From an uncultured bacterium (lineage in GTDB: Bacteria > Cyanobacteriota > Vampirovibrionia > Obscuribacterales > Obscuribacteraceae): a stretch of 57,222 bases of DNA. The notes beneath the pieces are model-generated. The model did not search any database. It saw only the letters and a list, made by a program, of their open reading frames with translations, and was not told the origin of the DNA. Both the position numbers and the translations under genes were made by a program. Location: NCBI GenBank assembly GCA_903835185.1, contig CAILLX010000008.1, positions 1 through 57,222 on the forward strand. Reading direction: 5' to 3'. Shown one piece after another: positions 56,470 to 57,222 of this stretch. How positions within the stretch are numbered: position 1 is the first letter of the stretch; the number at the start of each line of letters is the position of its first letter.

Positions 56470-56517
56470 GACGACGAGCCACAGTGCAGTGCCGGATTAT
56501 CTGAAGTCGGCTATTTC

Positions 56518-56703
56518 TTAAGTTATCCCCAAATAGAAGCTGCGAATATACTTGGAAAGATCGGCAATTGCAATGCGGTCTTGTTTCATCGTGTCGCGAT
56601 CGCGAATTGTCACGGTTTCACCCGGCTGTTCGATGGTTTGAAAGTCTACAGTCACGCAGATTGGCGTGCCGACTTCATCGTGGCGGCACATCAGGCAAAT
56701 CAA
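56518..56703 (-). pseudogene. glyS: C-terminal fragment of glycyl-tRNA synthetase
   Basis: About 55 codons read [15 protein letters not shown], then [23 protein letters not shown], which match the end of the anticodon-binding domain of single-chain glycyl-tRNA synthetases (the GlyQS/archaeal form). The normal gene is roughly 450 residues. Upstream, the frame turns to unrelated sequence and a stop at about 56740-56742, so the rest of the gene is missing. No start codon or ribosome-binding site is seen. It looks like a relic of a broken copy; a functional glycyl-tRNA synthetase is assumed to be elsewhere. Confidence 0.65.
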
Positions 56704-56782
56704 GATTTTTCTGAGACTGTTGAGCCAGCAATGTATGTCTCAACAATCAACTACTGTCCAAATAATCAACCTTAAGGACTGG

Positions 56783-57046
56783 CTACGGCAGCACCGGTTG
56801 TATCGTTTTTAGGGGTTTGTTTCCACGGCTCGGTACCAGGAAGCGCCCAAGCCAAGCTGGCATGGCCCACAGATCTCCTTTCAGTTCTTGCTTCACCTGG
56901 CGATTGTAATAATAATCGGCTCGATCAAATAGATCTCGCGTGCAGCTTTCCTTACCGATTAACCAGCAAGCTCTCATGAGAAGTCCTGCTTTACTGTCGC
57001 TCAGGTGCATTTTGCGTGGGCAGGCACTCTTGAAATAAATTGTCAT
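56783..57046 (-). CDS. Hypothetical protein or fragment, 87 aa
   Basis: An open frame with normal-looking codons but no recognised family. It is rich in aromatic and basic residues (YYYNRQVKQELKGD, WLGRFLVP). It has no signal peptide. It could be the C-terminus of a larger gene interrupted like the neighbouring glyS relic, but no evidence links the two. No ribosome-binding site is clear before its start. Reported at low confidence. Confidence 0.3.
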   Translation of the reverse strand: MTIYFKSACPRKMHLSDSKAGLLMRACWLIGKESCTRDLFDRADYYYNRQVKQELKGDLWAMPAWLGRFLVPSRGNKPLKTIQPVLP

Positions 57047-57222
57047 TGTACCGACCCGAAAAGAGCTGCTCGCGCCTGTAGTTGTTATGCACAGCCTAAC
57101 TCTGCTTGATTAGGGGCGGGTTGAACGGAATATCTCTGCCCGGTAAGAAAAGAAAAATATGGCGCCAAAAGGTGTCCACCCCTTAGATTGGTTGTTATCA
57201 ACGCAACAATCCGAGAGGAGGA
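57047..57222 (+). other. Window end with a ribosome-binding site
   Basis: No gene is complete here. The last bases (agaggagga, ending at 57222) form a strong Shine-Dalgarno sequence, so a plus-strand gene most likely begins just beyond the window. Nothing else is recognised. Confidence 0.4.

Overview
The window looks like chromosomal DNA of a non-photosynthetic relative of Cyanobacteria (Vampirovibrionia/Melainabacteria, perhaps near Obscuribacterales). This placement is inferred from three things: the 16S rRNA 3' end, an IspH of the long cyanobacterial/plant type, and many exported TPR proteins beside ordinary housekeeping genes, with no photosynthesis genes. Base composition is close to 50% GC. 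No CRISPR array, tRNA gene, intact insertion sequence or prophage was seen.

Layout. 1-760: the 3' end of a 16S rRNA gene followed by hairpins and a terminator, with no tRNA or 23S gene, so this 16S appears unlinked. 760-5950: an unknown protein, then a minus-strand metal-transport unit (P1B-type ATPase plus two small DUF5132-like membrane proteins). 6.4-13 kb: exported TPR and unknown proteins, an O-methyltransferase overlapping asnS, and a REP-like palindromic element. 13.1-18.1 kb: an MFS organic-anion transporter and a Tad-pilus-like unit (TPR, two TadE-like pseudopilins, a TadG-like vWA protein). 18.4-23.2 kb: ispH, a small exported protein, a HAD phosphatase, and a large protein with a degenerate nuclease-like C-terminus. 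23.2-26.8 kb: etfB-etfA-etfD, an electron-transfer flavoprotein with a quinone oxidoreductase. 27-33.2 kb: a DUF885 metallopeptidase, a thioredoxin-like protein, fabI, and the tdh-kbl threonine-to-glycine pathway. 33.3-43.6 kb: a lipoprotein with a duplicated domain, a zinc-ribbon/Sm-like gene pair, an ACT-domain regulator, a UPF0158 protein, a caspase-TPR protein, a CxxCxxCC protein, an HtrA protease and a zinc-ribbon/TM2 protein. 43.7-47.5 kb: prmA, a HAD phosphatase and a GH57 glucan branching enzyme. 47.5-51.8 kb: an unknown membrane protein, an ArsR-type repressor and a radical SAM enzyme. 52.2-56.5 kb: a strongly structured non-coding element followed by a three-gene biotin-dependent acyl-CoA carboxylase. 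56.5-57.2 kb: a broken C-terminal fragment of glycyl-tRNA synthetase.

Several genes fit one theme of short-chain carbon use: threonine breakdown to glycine and acetyl-CoA, acyl-CoA carboxylation, ETF-linked electron transfer to quinone, and glycogen branching. Cell-envelope and signalling proteins (TPR, vWA, caspase, HtrA) fill much of the rest. The points most worth checking are the unlinked 16S, the PacL-like arrangement beside a P1B ATPase lacking CPC, the acyl-CoA carboxylase biotin carboxylase with altered active-site residues, the degenerate nuclease fusion, the structured element near 52.3 kb, and the glyS relic.
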